Shown: positions 27,410 through 37,639, numbered from the stretch's first letter. The stretch is 64,000 nt of DNA from Haloferax litoreum (GCF_009674605.1 NZ_WKJO01000001.1:992001-1056000), one strand, 5' to 3'. The notes: a model not told the origin generated them from the sequence alone. Made by a program: numbers and translations.

Positions 27410-27729
27410 CCTGTCACCTTCGCTTCTGGACTCGTCGACTTCGTCCGGATTGGCTGGTCTTCCAGACGAGTGGGCACAATCGTTATATACGATAGTTGAG
27501 ATTATATTCTCTTGGGGAACGCTATGTCCAACCCACGCACGAGTACAAGAGTCGCCGAATGGGCGGCGCTCGTTGGAGCGTCGCTTCCGGAACCGCGACC
27601 AGACGACCCCGACTTCGACGCTGCCGACAGCGCTCGGTGACGACCATCACCGACGCAGCGGACGGCAGTTCATTTCACTTTCACCGTGCTCTACGAACCC
27701 TTATCGGCGAGGGCACGTAATCCAAATCG
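27410..27729. other. 320-bp intergene between oapC and hef
   Basis: Contains an AT-rich promoter-like stretch (TTATATA at 27483-27489 and ATTATATTCT at 27501-27510) followed by a possible 38-codon gene. A second AT-poorer promoter for hef lies near 27700 (CCCTTATCGG). Confidence 0.5.
27524..27640 (+). CDS. possible 38-residue micro-protein
   Basis: Reads MSNPRTSTRVAEWAALVGAS then LPEPRPDDPDFDAADSAR. Acidic C-terminus and G/C-rich third positions fit the genome; a TATA-like TTATATA lies 35-41 bp upstream. No family recognised and no further support, so it may be chance. Confidence 0.45.
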   Translation: MSNPRTSTRVAEWAALVGASLPEPRPDDPDFDAADSAR

Positions 27730-30300
27730 ATGCCGGCCTCTGAGGACGTCGCGTACGTCGACCACCCGCTACTCGTCCCGTCGTTCATCGAGCGACGACT
27801 CTATCAGATTCGACTCGCAGGCGCTGCACGCGACGACCACACCCTCGTCTGTCTCCCGACCGGTCTCGGAAAGACGACGGTCAGTCTCCTCGTCACCGCC
27901 GAACGACTGTACGAAGTCGGTGGCACGTCGCTGTTTCTCGCCCCGACGAAACCGCTCGTCCAACAGCACGCAGACTTCTACCGTGAGGCCCTCACCATTC
28001 CCGACGACGAAATCGTGGTCTTCACCGGCGACGTTCGGCCCGATGACCGGGCCGAACTCTGGCAAGACGCCCAGATAGTCATCGCGACGCCGCAGGTCAT
28101 CGAAAACGACCTCATCGGGAACCGAATCTCGCTCAGTGACGTGACGCACCTCACGTTCGACGAGTGCCACCGCGCCAGCGGCGACTACGCGTACGTCTAC
28201 ATCGCAGAGCGCTACCACGCCGACGCCGAAAACCCGCTCGTCACGGGGATGAGTGCGTCACCCGGTGGCGACCAAGAGGCCATCCTCGAAGTGTGTGAGA
28301 ACCTCGGTATCGCCGACGTCGAGGTGATGACCGAAGGTGACGCCGACGTCGACGAGTACACGCACGACACCGACGTGGAGTGGAACCGCATCCAACTCCC
28401 CGACGAGATACTGGTGATTCGCGACGCGCTCAACGAGGTCATCACCGACCGACTGGAGAAACTCAAGCAGTTGGGCGTCGCGCGTTCGACTAACCCGGAC
28501 GTCTCACAGAAAGACCTCAACCGAATGCGGGCGGAACTCCAGCGCCTGATGAACGCCGACAAGTCTGAGGGCTACAAGGGGATGTCGACGCACGCGGAGG
28601 TGATGAAACTCCGGCGTGCGGTCGAACTCGTCGAGACGCAGTCCGTCGAGTCCGTCCGGCGCTACTTCGAACGCCAGCGAAACGCGGCCCGGTCGTCCGG
28701 GGCGTCGAAGGCGAGTCAGCGACTCGTCGCGGAACCCAAAGTTCGGGAAGCGATGCGAAAAGCGGAGTCGTTCGACGGACTCCACCCGAAGTTCAGGAAG
28801 ACGCGCATCCTCCTCGCCGAGACACTCGGTATCCACGACGGGGAACGCGTCATCGTGTTCACCGAGTCGCGCGACACCGCCGAGGCGTTGACCGAGTTCC
28901 TCTCTGAGAACTTCTCTGTCCGCCGATTCGTCGGACAAGGTGACCGCGAGGGGTCCGACGGAATGTCCCAGAAGGAACAACAGGAGACACTCGACAAGTT
29001 CCGGAGCGGCGAGTTCGAAGTCCTCGTCTCCACGTCCGTCGCAGAGGAGGGACTGGACGTGCCGGAAGTCGACTTGGTGCTCTTCTTCGAACCGGTGCCG
29101 ACGGCCATCCGGTCCATCCAGCGGAAAGGCCGAACTGGTCGGCAGGCAGACGGCCGCGTGGTCGTCCTCCTCGCCGAAGACACGCGCGACGAGGCGTACT
29201 TCTGGATATCGCGCCGACGCGAGAAGACGATGCAGAACGAACTGCGCGAACTCAAGGGTGCTGCGGCGGATATCGAGGCCGAACTCGACCACTCACAGCG
29301 TGACCTCGCGGCGTTCGCAGGAGGAGAATCCACCGGAAACGAAGGGGGTGACGCCACGACGAACGCAAAAGCGGAGAGTGAACCTGTCGACTCCTCACCC
29401 GATGAGGCTTCCGAAACTGTCGCTGCTGCGAGCGCGAAGAACGGACAGTCCGGCCTCGCCGACTTCGGTCCTTCAGACGAGCAGTTGGCACGGGCCGAAC
29501 CCAGCGACGAGTCCGACGAGCACCCCGACAACGCGGAGGCCACGGGAGACGAACCCACTGGCGACACTGACGACGTGAACGGCGACGCCGGCGACGACGA
29601 CTCGACAGTAGACGACCAGACGGGAACCATCGCGACGGCCGGGGCCGACGACGGCGTCGAAATCGTCGTCGACCAGCGCGAACTCGATTCGAACATCGCG
29701 CGCACCCTCTCGAAGCGAGAGGACTTGACGACGCGACTCGAAACGCTCGCCGTGGGCGACTACGTCCTCTCCGACCGCGTCGCAGTCGAGCGAAAGAGCG
29801 TCTCGGACTTCCTCGACACGCTCACGGGTGGCGACCGCTCACTATTCGAGCAAATCGCCGACCTGACGCGCCACTACGCCCGCCCGCTTCTCATCGTCGA
29901 GGGCCGGGGCCTCTACGAAGAACGGAACATCCACCCCGGAGCGATTCGCGGCGCACTCTCGTCTGTCGCCGTCGACTTCGGCGTGAGCGTCCTCTTCACC
30001 GAAGACGAAGACGACACCGCAGAGATGCTCGCGACCATCGCCACGCGCGAACAGACCGACCGAGAGCGGAACGTGAGCGTCCACGGCGGCAAGAGCGCGA
30101 AGACGCTCGACGAACAACAGGAGTACGTCGTCTCCGCCATCGCCGACATCGGTCCCGTCACCGCGCGAACGCTCCTCGAAGCGTTTGGGAGTGTGGAAGC
30201 GGTGATGACCGCGAACGAAGACGACTTGCAGGAAGTCCGTGGCGTCGGCGCAGTCACCGCCGAGCGAATCCGAGAAGTCATTGGGTCGGAGTATCGCTGA
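27730..30300 (+). CDS. hef: Hef helicase-nuclease (XPF/FANCM family)
   Basis: About 856 residues. SF2 helicase: Walker A PTGLGKTT (about 43-50), DECH box (144-147), motif VI (QRKGRTGRQ), with the Hef-specific helical insert between lobes. A 120-residue acidic linker follows, then the XPF nuclease (GDYVLSDRVAVERKSVSDFL, catalytic ERK near 687-689) and tandem HhH (IADIGPVTARTLLEAFGSVEAV; VRGVGAVTAERI). Acts on stalled forks. Both catalytic modules look intact. The linker carries an ORB-like sequence. Confidence 0.95.
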   Translation: MPASEDVAYVDHPLLVPSFIERRLYQIRLAGAARDDHTLVCLPTGLGKTTVSLLVTAERLYEVGGTSLFLAPTKPLVQQHADFYREALTIPDDEIVVFTGDVRPDDRAELWQDAQIVIATPQVIENDLIGNRISLSDVTHLTFDECHRASGDYAYVYIAERYHADAENPLVTGMSASPGGDQEAILEVCENLGIADVEVMTEGDADVDEYTHDTDVEWNRIQLPDEILVIRDALNEVITDRLEKLKQLGVARSTNPDVSQKDLNRMRAELQRLMNADKSEGYKGMSTHAEVMKLRRAVELVETQSVESVRRYFERQRNAARSSGASKASQRLVAEPKVREAMRKAESFDGLHPKFRKTRILLAETLGIHDGERVIVFTESRDTAEALTEFLSENFSVRRFVGQGDREGSDGMSQKEQQETLDKFRSGEFEVLVSTSVAEEGLDVPEVDLVLFFEPVPTAIRSIQRKGRTGRQADGRVVVLLAEDTRDEAYFWISRRREKTMQNELRELKGAAADIEAELDHSQRDLAAFAGGESTGNEGGDATTNAKAESEPVDSSPDEASETVAAASAKNGQSGLADFGPSDEQLARAEPSDESDEHPDNAEATGDEPTGDTDDVNGDAGDDDSTVDDQTGTIATAGADDGVEIVVDQRELDSNIARTLSKREDLTTRLETLAVGDYVLSDRVAVERKSVSDFLDTLTGGDRSLFEQIADLTRHYARPLLIVEGRGLYEERNIHPGAIRGALSSVAVDFGVSVLFTEDEDDTAEMLATIATREQTDRERNVSVHGGKSAKTLDEQQEYVVSAIADIGPVTARTLLEAFGSVEAVMTANEDDLQEVRGVGAVTAERIREVIGSEYR
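29328..29347 (+). repeat. ORB-like element inside hef
   Basis: 18 of 20 matches to the origin ORB plus one more G of the G-string. Located in the disordered linker between helicase and nuclease (ESTGNEGG), about 4.6 kb from the core on the oap side. Confidence 0.55.
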
Positions 30301-30410
30301 GACCGAAACGTCGCGCCGCCCCCGAAGACGACGATTCCTCCCGAGATTCGACACGAAACCTGTAGCGACAGTCGTCGATATTGGTCACTATTGTTGCAGC
30401 GGAAAAAACA

Positions 30411-30417
30411 TTATATG
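30411..30417 (+). promoter_or_regulatory. TATA box of the 74-residue gene
   Basis: TTATATG preceded by a GGAAAAAACA purine-rich BRE-like stretch, 27-33 bases before the ATG at 30444, fitting a leaderless mRNA. Confidence 0.6.
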
Positions 30418-30443
30418 GTCGGGGACCAAATTACTACTCGAAC

Positions 30444-30668
30444 ATGAGTAATTCTTCCTCGACTACCGACGCCCCGACCGGACAGCGCGCGTTCTACGGC
30501 GAACCACAGCACGAAGACAGCCACGTGAACGACCGCGACATCTTCTGTGCGGCCGAATCACGCGACGACGAACGCGGTCTGTACGCCCAGACTTCGCACT
30601 ACCTCGCTACGAACGACGAAGACTTCGCGCACACGACCGGAACGCAGCACACTGTTCGCGTCGCGTAA
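30444..30668 (+). CDS. small hydrophilic protein, unknown
   Basis: About 74 residues, no hydrophobic segment, Ser/Thr/Asp/His-rich, one Cys (DIFCAAESRDDERGLYAQTSHYLATNDEDFAHTTGTQH). Strong promoter immediately upstream and good codon bias make it a real gene. I do not recognise the family. Confidence 0.7.
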   Translation: MSNSSSTTDAPTGQRAFYGEPQHEDSHVNDRDIFCAAESRDDERGLYAQTSHYLATNDEDFAHTTGTQHTVRVA

Positions 30669-30770
30669 GCACCGCCCGTGAGTCGAGGAAGCGGCTTTTC
30701 GTGGAGACGTAGTCCGTACTGCGACGGTATCGGTACCCTCCGGTAGCCAGCGGTTCCGCACGGCGTTGGT

Positions 30771-31160
30771 TCAGGGAACCACGGTCATCGGGACGACTTC
30801 CGCTCGAAGCACAGTCTCTGCGGCGCTTCCGAAGACCGCTCGTTCGACGGGACCATCTTCGTGGTGACCCATCACGACGTGGTCGTATCCGTGTTTATCG
30901 ACGGTGTCGAGAATCTCTTCACCGACTCGGTCGGCGTTCCACACGTCGACGGTGATGGTGGTCAGTTCCGGTTCGTCCGGAATGTCTGCCGAGGCGAGTC
31001 GCTCACGGGCGTCGTCGAGGATGGCTTCAGTCGCGTCGGTCGCTTGGTTCGTGAAATGGACGACGTGGAGGGACCCACCCATTCCGACGGCCATGTCGAT
31101 TGCGAAGTCGAGGGCGCGTTTACTGGCGTCGGTGCCGTCGACGGGAATGAGAATTTGCAT
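30771..31160 (-). CDS. universal stress protein UspA family
   Basis: About 129 residues, single Usp domain: MQILIPVDGTDASKRALDFAI at the start, DHVVMGHHEDGPVERAVFGSAAETVLR at the end. The last part corresponds to the ATP-binding G-2x-G-9x-G(S/T) motif, here GHHEDGPVERAVFGSAAE, which differs from the strict G2xG9xGS form, so nucleotide binding is likely but not certain. Cytoplasmic. Confidence 0.88.
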   Translation of the reverse strand: MQILIPVDGTDASKRALDFAIDMAVGMGGSLHVVHFTNQATDATEAILDDARERLASADIPDEPELTTITVDVWNADRVGEEILDTVDKHGYDHVVMGHHEDGPVERAVFGSAAETVLRAEVVPMTVVP

Positions 31161-31214
31161 ACCGAGTGGAGGGACCGGGGAGGCGTAAGTTCTACTGACT
31201 CGCTGGCGTCCCGA

Positions 31215-31910
31215 CTAGCGGTCCAGTGCCGCGATTGCTTCGGCCGCTTCCCGTGCTGCTGCGAGGAATTCGCGCGCGCGACGTGGGTCGTCTGTCGACT
31301 CTGCTTGTTCTGCGGCCCACGTCAGCGTCCGAACGAGTGACTCGCGCGCAGTCGAAACACCGTCAGACTGTGTCTGACGAGCCGACGAACTTCGTTCGTC
31401 GACATCGCTGGACTGTGTTCGGCGGGCCGACGGACTCCGTTCGGTGGCGTCGACCGACTGTGTCTGGTGTGCGGTTCGGGTGGACGACGATGCGCGCCTC
31501 GTTGTCGACGACTGCGCGACATCACCAGTGGGTTGCGCGGCAGTTTCAGCGACGGACTGCGTCGCCGATGGTGTTCCTGTCGTCTCGGCGGACTCGTCTG
31601 TCCTCTGCTGGTCGGTCGCACCCTCGGCCGCCTGCGGAGTCGATTCCGCCTCAGCGACCGCTTCGGCGGCGTTCTCGGCATCCGCGTCGGCGCTGGCGGC
31701 GGCCTGCCCCTGGGTCTGGCAGGTCGGACAGAACTCCTGTCCGTCGTAGCGGAAGATGGGGTCGCCGCACTGGTCGCAGTGCTTGTTCGTCATCGTCGCG
31801 CCCTTGAGGAGCAACTCGCTCATCCGCTGTGTTGAGCGGCGTTTCTCCTCGTCGCGCTCGTACTTCTCTCGAAGTCGCTGACGTTCCGCCTCCTTGTCGA
31901 ACTCGCTCAT
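31215..31910 (-). CDS. zinc-ribbon protein of the SSSCA1/autoantigen p27 family with 15-residue repeats
   Basis: About 231 residues. N-terminal charged helix, then MSELLLKGATMTNKHCDQCGDPIFRYDGQEFCPTCQ: four Cys of a zinc ribbon and the LLLKGATM lead typical of the archaeal autoantigen-p27 family. A disordered Ala/Thr/Ser/Glu-rich region follows, with three 15-residue repeats (TQSVDATERSPSARR, TQSSDVDERSSSARQ, TQSDGVSTARESLVR) before a helical C-terminus. Start at 31910 (MSEFDKEAERQ). Function unknown. Confidence 0.82.
   Translation of the reverse strand: MSEFDKEAERQRLREKYERDEEKRRSTQRMSELLLKGATMTNKHCDQCGDPIFRYDGQEFCPTCQTQGQAAASADADAENAAEAVAEAESTPQAAEGATDQQRTDESAETTGTPSATQSVAETAAQPTGDVAQSSTTRRASSSTRTAHQTQSVDATERSPSARRTQSSDVDERSSSARQTQSDGVSTARESLVRTLTWAAEQAESTDDPRRAREFLAAAREAAEAIAALDR
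31366..31500. repeat. three tandem 45-bp coding repeats
   Basis: The motif GACTGTGT(C/T) recurs at exactly 31366, 31411 and 31456. Each unit contains a hairpin such as CGACGAAC-TTC-GTTCGTCG. A fourth, isolated copy lies in another zinc protein gene at 59210. Confidence 0.75.
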
Positions 31911-32062
31911 GTGGGTCTGGACGCCGCGTACGTCGAAAAACCCCACGGCGTAGACCGAGTGTGATGACCGATTCGACGACTGTCGAATTGTGAATCGACA
32001 GACAGTGGCACGGTGTTCGTTCCGAAACGTTTACTCGGAATCCACAGCGACGCTAATGTGGT

Positions 32063-32977
32063 ATGACGAAAGTTAGCGTGATTGGCGCGGCCGGTACGGT
32101 TGGCGCTGCGGCTGGATACAACCTCGCGCTTCGTGACGTCTGCGACGAACTCGTGTTCGTAGACATCCCGAAGATGGAAGATAAGACGGTCGGTCAGGCG
32201 GCCGACACGAACCACGGCATCGCGTACGACTCGAACACGGTCGTCACGCAGGGTGGCTACGAGGACACCGCTGGGTCCGACGTGGTCGTCATCACGGCAG
32301 GCATTCCGCGCCAGCCGGGACAGACCCGTATCGACCTCGCGGGCGACAACGCCCCCATCATGGACGACATCGGCTCCTCGCTCGCCGAGTACAACGACGA
32401 CTTCGTCTCCATCACGACGTCGAACCCCGTCGACCTGCTCAACCGTCACCTGTACGAGACGGGCGACCGTGACCGCCACAAAGTTATCGGCTTCGGCGGC
32501 CGCCTCGACTCCGCGCGCTTCCGCTACGTCCTGAGCCAGCGCTTCGACGCGCCGGTCAAGAACGTCGACGCGACCATCCTCGGCGAACACGGTGACGCGC
32601 AGGTTCCCGTCTTCTCGAAGGTCCGCGTCAACGGCAACGACCCAGCGTTCTCCGCCGACGAGAAAGACGAGATTCTCGGCGACCTCAAGGAGTCCGCCAT
32701 GGACGTCATCGAGCGCAAGGGTGCGACCCAGTGGGGTCCGGCGACGGGCGTCGCACACATGGTCGAAGCCGTCCTGCACGACACCGGCGAAGTGCTCCCC
32801 GGTTCGCTCGTCCTCGACGGCGAGTACGGCTACGAGGACACCGCCTTCGGCGTCCCCGTCAAACTCGGCTCCAACGGCATCGAGGAGGTCGTCGAGTGGG
32901 ACCTCGACGACTACGAGGCCGACCTGATGGACGACGCCGCCGAGAAACTCCGCGACCAGTACAACAAAATCGCGTAA
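32063..32977 (+). CDS. mdh: malate dehydrogenase
   Basis: About 304 residues, LDH-like haloarchaeal MDH. Dinucleotide fold [18 protein letters not shown] (about 7-24), [22 protein letters not shown], catalytic His in [12 protein letters not shown], and [15 protein letters not shown]. In the mobile loop after AGIP, the Arg residues RQPGQTR fit malate rather than lactate. Oxidises malate to oxaloacetate in the TCA cycle. A T-run follows the gene at 33004-33009 (terminator). Confidence 0.95.
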   Translation: MTKVSVIGAAGTVGAAAGYNLALRDVCDELVFVDIPKMEDKTVGQAADTNHGIAYDSNTVVTQGGYEDTAGSDVVVITAGIPRQPGQTRIDLAGDNAPIMDDIGSSLAEYNDDFVSITTSNPVDLLNRHLYETGDRDRHKVIGFGGRLDSARFRYVLSQRFDAPVKNVDATILGEHGDAQVPVFSKVRVNGNDPAFSADEKDEILGDLKESAMDVIERKGATQWGPATGVAHMVEAVLHDTGEVLPGSLVLDGEYGYEDTAFGVPVKLGSNGIEEVVEWDLDDYEADLMDDAAEKLRDQYNKIA

Positions 32978-33003
32978 GTCGGCCGACTTCGCTCAGACAC
33001 GAC

Positions 33004-33009
33004 TTTTTT
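33004..33009 (+). terminator. T-rich terminator of mdh
   Basis: Six T residues about 27 bases after the mdh stop; archaeal RNA polymerase terminates at oligo-T without a hairpin. A pyrimidine-rich stretch (33045-33120) follows. Confidence 0.55.
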
Positions 33010-33176
33010 CGCGGGCGTCCGACCGCTCACCGCTTCGCTACCACATCGTCTCTCTCGCGTCCACCTCCCTCTCACGTTTGCCTGTCGCTCGTGTTCGTCT
33101 CTCTCGTGTCTGCCTGCCTCCCTCGAACACCGTCACTCGGGCTAACAGTTTTCTCACACTCACGCGAAATTCACGT

Positions 33177-34118
33177 ATGGACACACGTGGAGAGACACCG
33201 ACCGAGTTGGGTTCACGCCCGGCGTCGTTCGAATCGCGTCGCGTCCTCCTCTTCCTCCTCGTCGCCTTTGGACTCGCGGCGGCGACTGCGCTGGTCGTGT
33301 ACCTCACCGGCGGGTTGACCGACTCGCCGCAGATAGCCTTCGGCTTGCCACTCTGGCTTGTCCTCGTCAGCACGTTTTACATGTTCTCGCCGACCGTTGC
33401 GAACGTCGTCACTCGACTGGTGACCGACGAGGAGTGGGAAGACCTGCGCGTTCGACCCGCGTTCCGCTCGAACGCGCAGGTCTACCTCCTCGCGTGGCTC
33501 GCTCCGGGCCTGCTTACGGGGGTCGGGACGGTGTTGTTCTTCGTCGCCTTCCCTGCGTATTTCGACCCCAACGCGTCGGCGTTTCGTGACGTGTTGCCGG
33601 CCGGTGCACCGCTCGAACTCGTCTTCGTCGTACAGGTTCTTCAGGCACTCTTCCTCGGTGCGACACTCAACACACTGTTCGCCTTCGGAGAGGAACTCGG
33701 GTGGCGGGCGTACCTGCTCCAGAAACTCCTCCCGTTAGGACCGCGACGGGCCGTCCTCGCTCTCGGCGTCGTCTGGGGGGCGTGGCACTGGCCCCTCATC
33801 GCGATGGGGTACAACTACGGTGTCGATTACGTCGGCGCGCCGTGGACTGGCTTTCTGGCGATGGTCTGGATGACGACGGCGACGGGGACGTTCCTCGCGT
33901 GGGTCGCGCTTCGCGCCGACTCGGTCTGGCCCGCGGCCCTCGGTCACGGGATGATAAACGCCTTCGCAGGTATCGGATACATCTTCGCGACGTCCGGCGC
34001 ACCGTCGCTGCTCGGCCCGACTGTCGTCGGCGCTGTGGTCGTGATTCCGTGGACGCTCGTCGCCATCGTCCTCTTAGTTCGGTCGCCGGTGTTCGGAGCG
34101 TCGCCGCCACTCAGATAG
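33177..34118 (+). CDS. CPBP family intramembrane metalloprotease
   Basis: About 313 residues with seven or eight membrane helices. Abi/CPBP motifs: EELGWRAYLL (paired Glu and Arg), WGAWHWPLIAMGY (His), and GHGMINAFAG. These residues form the membrane zinc site in Rce1-like proteases. Natural substrate unknown; relatives process prenylated proteins or bacteriocins. ATG at 33177, MDTRGETPTELGS. Converges with uvrC with 1 base between stops. Confidence 0.88.
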   Translation: MDTRGETPTELGSRPASFESRRVLLFLLVAFGLAAATALVVYLTGGLTDSPQIAFGLPLWLVLVSTFYMFSPTVANVVTRLVTDEEWEDLRVRPAFRSNAQVYLLAWLAPGLLTGVGTVLFFVAFPAYFDPNASAFRDVLPAGAPLELVFVVQVLQALFLGATLNTLFAFGEELGWRAYLLQKLLPLGPRRAVLALGVVWGAWHWPLIAMGYNYGVDYVGAPWTGFLAMVWMTTATGTFLAWVALRADSVWPAALGHGMINAFAGIGYIFATSGAPSLLGPTVVGAVVVIPWTLVAIVLLVRSPVFGASPPLR

Positions 34119-34119
34119 G

Positions 34120-35859
34120 TCACAGTCGCCGCTTCAGTTCCTCTGCCGTTTTCGCCCCCACACCCGGCACGTCCGTCAGGTCGTCGAGCGTCGCTTCCCG
34201 GACACCCTCGACGCTTCCGAACCGCGTCAACAGCGCACGTCGCGTCTTCGGACCGATTCCCGGAACGTCGTCGAGGACCGTCTTCACCTCGTCGCGGAGC
34301 GTCTGGTGGTACTGAACCGCGAATCTGTGGGCCTCGTCGCGGACCCGCTGGAGGACGTGCAAGTGTGGCGCGTCGTCCGGCCAGTCGAAAGTTCGGTCGG
34401 GCGTGATGACCAGTTCGCGCTCTTTGGCGATGCCCACTGCGGGGACGTTCCACCCCGTCTCTTCGAGTGCGTCGAGGGCGGCGTTCAACTGTCCTTTCCC
34501 GCCGTCGATGAGGAGTAAATCGGGGTCCGGTCTGTCGTCCCGGCCTTCGAGTGCTCTGGTCGCCCGCCAGTGAATCAACTCGCGCATGTTCGCGTAGTCG
34601 TCGTTCCGTTCGGGGAGTCGGCGGCGGCGGTAGTCGGCCGTCTCGGCGCTGCCATCGACGAAGCACACGTCGCTCCCGACGACGGACTTCCCCTGTGCGT
34701 GACTCACGTCGAATCCTTCGATACGCGAGACGCGGCGCACGTCGAGAGTCAGTTCGCGGGCGAGCGTCGCGAGTCCGTCGTCGCGTCCGGCGCGTCTGCG
34801 GGCGTTCTTCAACGCGAGTTCGACGAGTTTCGCCTCACGCCCGGCACCGGGGACGCGGACGCTCACGCCCTCGGATTCGAGCCACGACACCACGTCCTCG
34901 TCGTCCGGATGTTCGGACAAGACGACTGCGTCGGGGAGTTCGCGCTCGGCGTAGAACTGCGCGAGGAAGGCCGAGAGGACGGCGGCGGTCCGGTCTTCGC
35001 CTTCTGGAGCGTCGAGGTGGTGGCGCGTTCTATCGACCAACTGGCCGCGCTCGGCGTGGAGACGGGCCACCGTCGCCGAGTCACCGCGGAGTGAGACGCC
35101 CAGTACGTCTATCGCTCGCTCGTCGGACTGTGACGAGACGGCGGCCTCACCCGCGCCGTGGAACGATTCGACCGCTTCGAGTCTGTCGCGGAGGTTGGCG
35201 GCGCGTTCGAACTCTTCGTCCTGTGCCGCGGCCTCCATCTCTCGGCGGAGCGGGTCGGCGAGGACGCCAGTTTCGCCTTCGAAAAACCGGACCGCCGACT
35301 CCACGTCCTCTCGATAGGCGTCTTCGGCTATCTCGCCGGTGCATGGGGCGGTACAGAGACCCATCTCGAAGTCGAGACACGGACGCGAGCGATTCGCGTA
35401 CTTGTGGTCCGAACACCCGCGGAGGCCGTACGTCTCGCGGATGGCCTTCACCACCGTCTCGACGCGGCCTTTGTCCGTGTACGGCCCGAACACGGTTGCG
35501 GAGTCCTCGGGGTCACGTGTCACTTCGATGCGCGGGACGGGGTGGTTCGTCAGTTGGACGAGTGGGTAGGACTTGTCGTCTTTCAGGCGGACGTTGTACC
35601 GTGGCTGGTGACGTTTGATGAGGTTGGCTTCGAGGAGAAGTGCCTGCGTCTCGGTGTCCGTGACGGCGAAGTCGATGCCCTCCGAACGAGCGACCATCCG
35701 CGAGATACGCTCTGACCGTGGGTCGGCGTACGACCGGACACGAGCGCGGATATCCACCGCTTTTCCCACGTAGAGCACCGTCTCACCGTCGAAGAACTGG
35801 TACACGCCGGGGTCGGACGGCAACTCGCCAGCCCGTTCTCTGACCGCACCTGCGTCCAT
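34120..35859 (-). CDS. uvrC: excinuclease ABC subunit C
   Basis: About 579 residues. GIY-YIG nuclease ([24 protein letters not shown]) for the 3' cut, the Cys cluster region [17 protein letters not shown], a UVR motif (about 195-230), an RNase H-like domain ([22 protein letters not shown]) for the 5' cut and a C-terminal double HhH ([39 protein letters not shown]). Acts with UvrA/UvrB in nucleotide excision repair, a bacterial pathway acquired by haloarchaea. Full length. Confidence 0.96.
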   Translation of the reverse strand: MDAGAVRERAGELPSDPGVYQFFDGETVLYVGKAVDIRARVRSYADPRSERISRMVARSEGIDFAVTDTETQALLLEANLIKRHQPRYNVRLKDDKSYPLVQLTNHPVPRIEVTRDPEDSATVFGPYTDKGRVETVVKAIRETYGLRGCSDHKYANRSRPCLDFEMGLCTAPCTGEIAEDAYREDVESAVRFFEGETGVLADPLRREMEAAAQDEEFERAANLRDRLEAVESFHGAGEAAVSSQSDERAIDVLGVSLRGDSATVARLHAERGQLVDRTRHHLDAPEGEDRTAAVLSAFLAQFYAERELPDAVVLSEHPDDEDVVSWLESEGVSVRVPGAGREAKLVELALKNARRRAGRDDGLATLARELTLDVRRVSRIEGFDVSHAQGKSVVGSDVCFVDGSAETADYRRRRLPERNDDYANMRELIHWRATRALEGRDDRPDPDLLLIDGGKGQLNAALDALEETGWNVPAVGIAKERELVITPDRTFDWPDDAPHLHVLQRVRDEAHRFAVQYHQTLRDEVKTVLDDVPGIGPKTRRALLTRFGSVEGVREATLDDLTDVPGVGAKTAEELKRRL

Positions 35860-36086
35860 CTGGCAGTGGTTGCCCCGCGAACGGCTTGAGGCTGACGCGT
35901 CTTCGACGGAGTGAGTCGAACGGGGACATCGCGAACTGTGTGCGCGCCGCTGCGTTCGTCACCAGTGTCACCTCGTGTCTGATTCTCACCCCATCGATTC
36001 CATAGACGACACTTTTGCACAATAGTTATCGCCGATGATAATTGGCTCGAAACTTACTCGTGTGGGGGTCGGAAACGTGGGTTCAA

Positions 36087-37601
36087 ATGGCACTCGGAAT
36101 TATCAGCCGTCTTCGCTCGTGGTTCGGCAGTCAGACAGCGATACCTGACGGCGGAACCGCTGCAGTCGTCGACGCGCCCGACTTGAACGTCGACGACGAC
36201 GTCCTCCTCGACGGTGTCGGTCTGCCGGCGTTCGTCCTCGACGAAGAAGGCCGTGTCGCCGCGTGGAACTCTGGTGTCGAAGCACTCACCGGAACGACTG
36301 CGCACGCAGCACTCGGCCACCACAACGTGGGCGAACTGTTCTACGACGAATCTGCCGCGACAGTTCTCGCACAGACCGTCCTCAAACAGCCAAACAGTGC
36401 GGACGAAACAGAGGGCATCGAGTTAGACGACCCGGACCGACTCCTCTACGCCGAAGAAGAGACGTTCGCCGACGCGAACGGCGTCGATTGCCACGCCCGA
36501 CACACTGCGATGCCGTTGTACGAAGATGGCGAACTCGTGGGCGTCCTCCAGACCGTCCGAAACCGAACCGAGGAAGTCGAGCGCCACCGCGAAATCGCCA
36601 CACTCGTAGACGAAGTCGAACAGACGCTCACGGAGTTGAGTCAGGGGAACCTCGACGCTCGTGCGACCATCGACGACTCTGCTGTCGTCGACGACCAACT
36701 CCTCCTCGTCGTCGATTCGGTGAACGAGACGGCGCGGAACCTCTCTCAGTTGACCTCGAACGTCCAGGACGAGACGGAGACGGCGACGGCAGCGGTCACT
36801 CGTGCAGCGTCTGCCGCCGACGCTATCGTCGAGAACGTCGAGCAGCAACGCAACTTGCTCGACGAGGGGTCGACGCAGATGCAGCAGTTCAGCGCGACGA
36901 TGGAAGAGGTCGCCGCGACGGCCGACGAAGTCGACGCCGCGGCAGGTGAGGCCCGAGAAGCGGCCGCAGAGGGTCGCGAGGCGAACACTGAAGCGCGGTC
37001 GGCAACCGAGAGTGTCGTCACCATGAGCGACGAACTCGTCGACCGAGTGACCGAACTCGGCGACCGGATGGACGACATTGAGGCCGTCGTCGAAGTCATC
37101 TCCGAAGTCGCAGAGCAGACGAACCTGCTGGCGCTCAACGCCAACATCGAGGCTGCCCGCGCCGGCCAAGACGGCGACGGGTTCGCCGTCGTCGCAGAGG
37201 AAGTCAAGTCGCTCGCCGACGAGACGCGCCAGCACACCGAAGACATCACGGCACAAATCGAGAGCATCCAGTCTCGCACCGACGAGGCCGTCACCGCGGC
37301 GACCGAATCCAACGACCGAATCGAACACGCCGACGAGAGCATCACCGAGATGCTCGAAGCGTTCGAGGAGATTGCGTCGTCCATCGATGTGGCCGCCGAC
37401 GGCGTCGCCGAAGTGTCGCGAGCGACGGACGAACAGGCCGAAGCGGTCGAAGACCTCACTGCGACCATCGAGGACGTTCACGACCGAACCATCGAAACCG
37501 AGGGCGCAGTCGACAGCATCGTCACGGCAACCGACGAGAGCGCACAGGCGCTCACAGCGCTCTCGATGGAAGTCGAAGAACTGACCGGCGGCCGACCGTA
37601 A
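36087..37601 (+). CDS. soluble methyl-accepting transducer (Htr) with PAS domain
   Basis: About 504 residues with no membrane helix. A PAS domain ([29 protein letters not shown], about 42-170) precedes a short HAMP-like piece ([17 protein letters not shown]) and a long antiparallel coiled coil with the conserved hairpin tip [23 protein letters not shown]. Members relay signals to CheA/CheW. Being soluble, it should sense a cytoplasmic cue such as redox or a metabolite. An alternative start at 36042 adds 15 residues. A T-run follows the gene at 37632. Confidence 0.92.
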   Translation: MALGIISRLRSWFGSQTAIPDGGTAAVVDAPDLNVDDDVLLDGVGLPAFVLDEEGRVAAWNSGVEALTGTTAHAALGHHNVGELFYDESAATVLAQTVLKQPNSADETEGIELDDPDRLLYAEEETFADANGVDCHARHTAMPLYEDGELVGVLQTVRNRTEEVERHREIATLVDEVEQTLTELSQGNLDARATIDDSAVVDDQLLLVVDSVNETARNLSQLTSNVQDETETATAAVTRAASAADAIVENVEQQRNLLDEGSTQMQQFSATMEEVAATADEVDAAAGEAREAAAEGREANTEARSATESVVTMSDELVDRVTELGDRMDDIEAVVEVISEVAEQTNLLALNANIEAARAGQDGDGFAVVAEEVKSLADETRQHTEDITAQIESIQSRTDEAVTAATESNDRIEHADESITEMLEAFEEIASSIDVAADGVAEVSRATDEQAEAVEDLTATIEDVHDRTIETEGAVDSIVTATDESAQALTALSMEVEELTGGRP

Positions 37602-37631
37602 GCCGTCTCGAAATCGACGGACGAACTGCCG

Positions 37632-37637
37632 TTTTTT
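37632..37637. terminator. T-run between convergent genes
   Basis: Six T residues in the 38-base gap after the transducer gene, immediately before the stop of the convergent VIT-family gene. Confidence 0.45.
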
Positions 37638-37639
37638 GC

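Noticed and set aside
34551-35618. 355-codon plus-strand frame inside uvrC
   Set aside because: Very Arg-rich, no motif, antisense to well-conserved uvrC.
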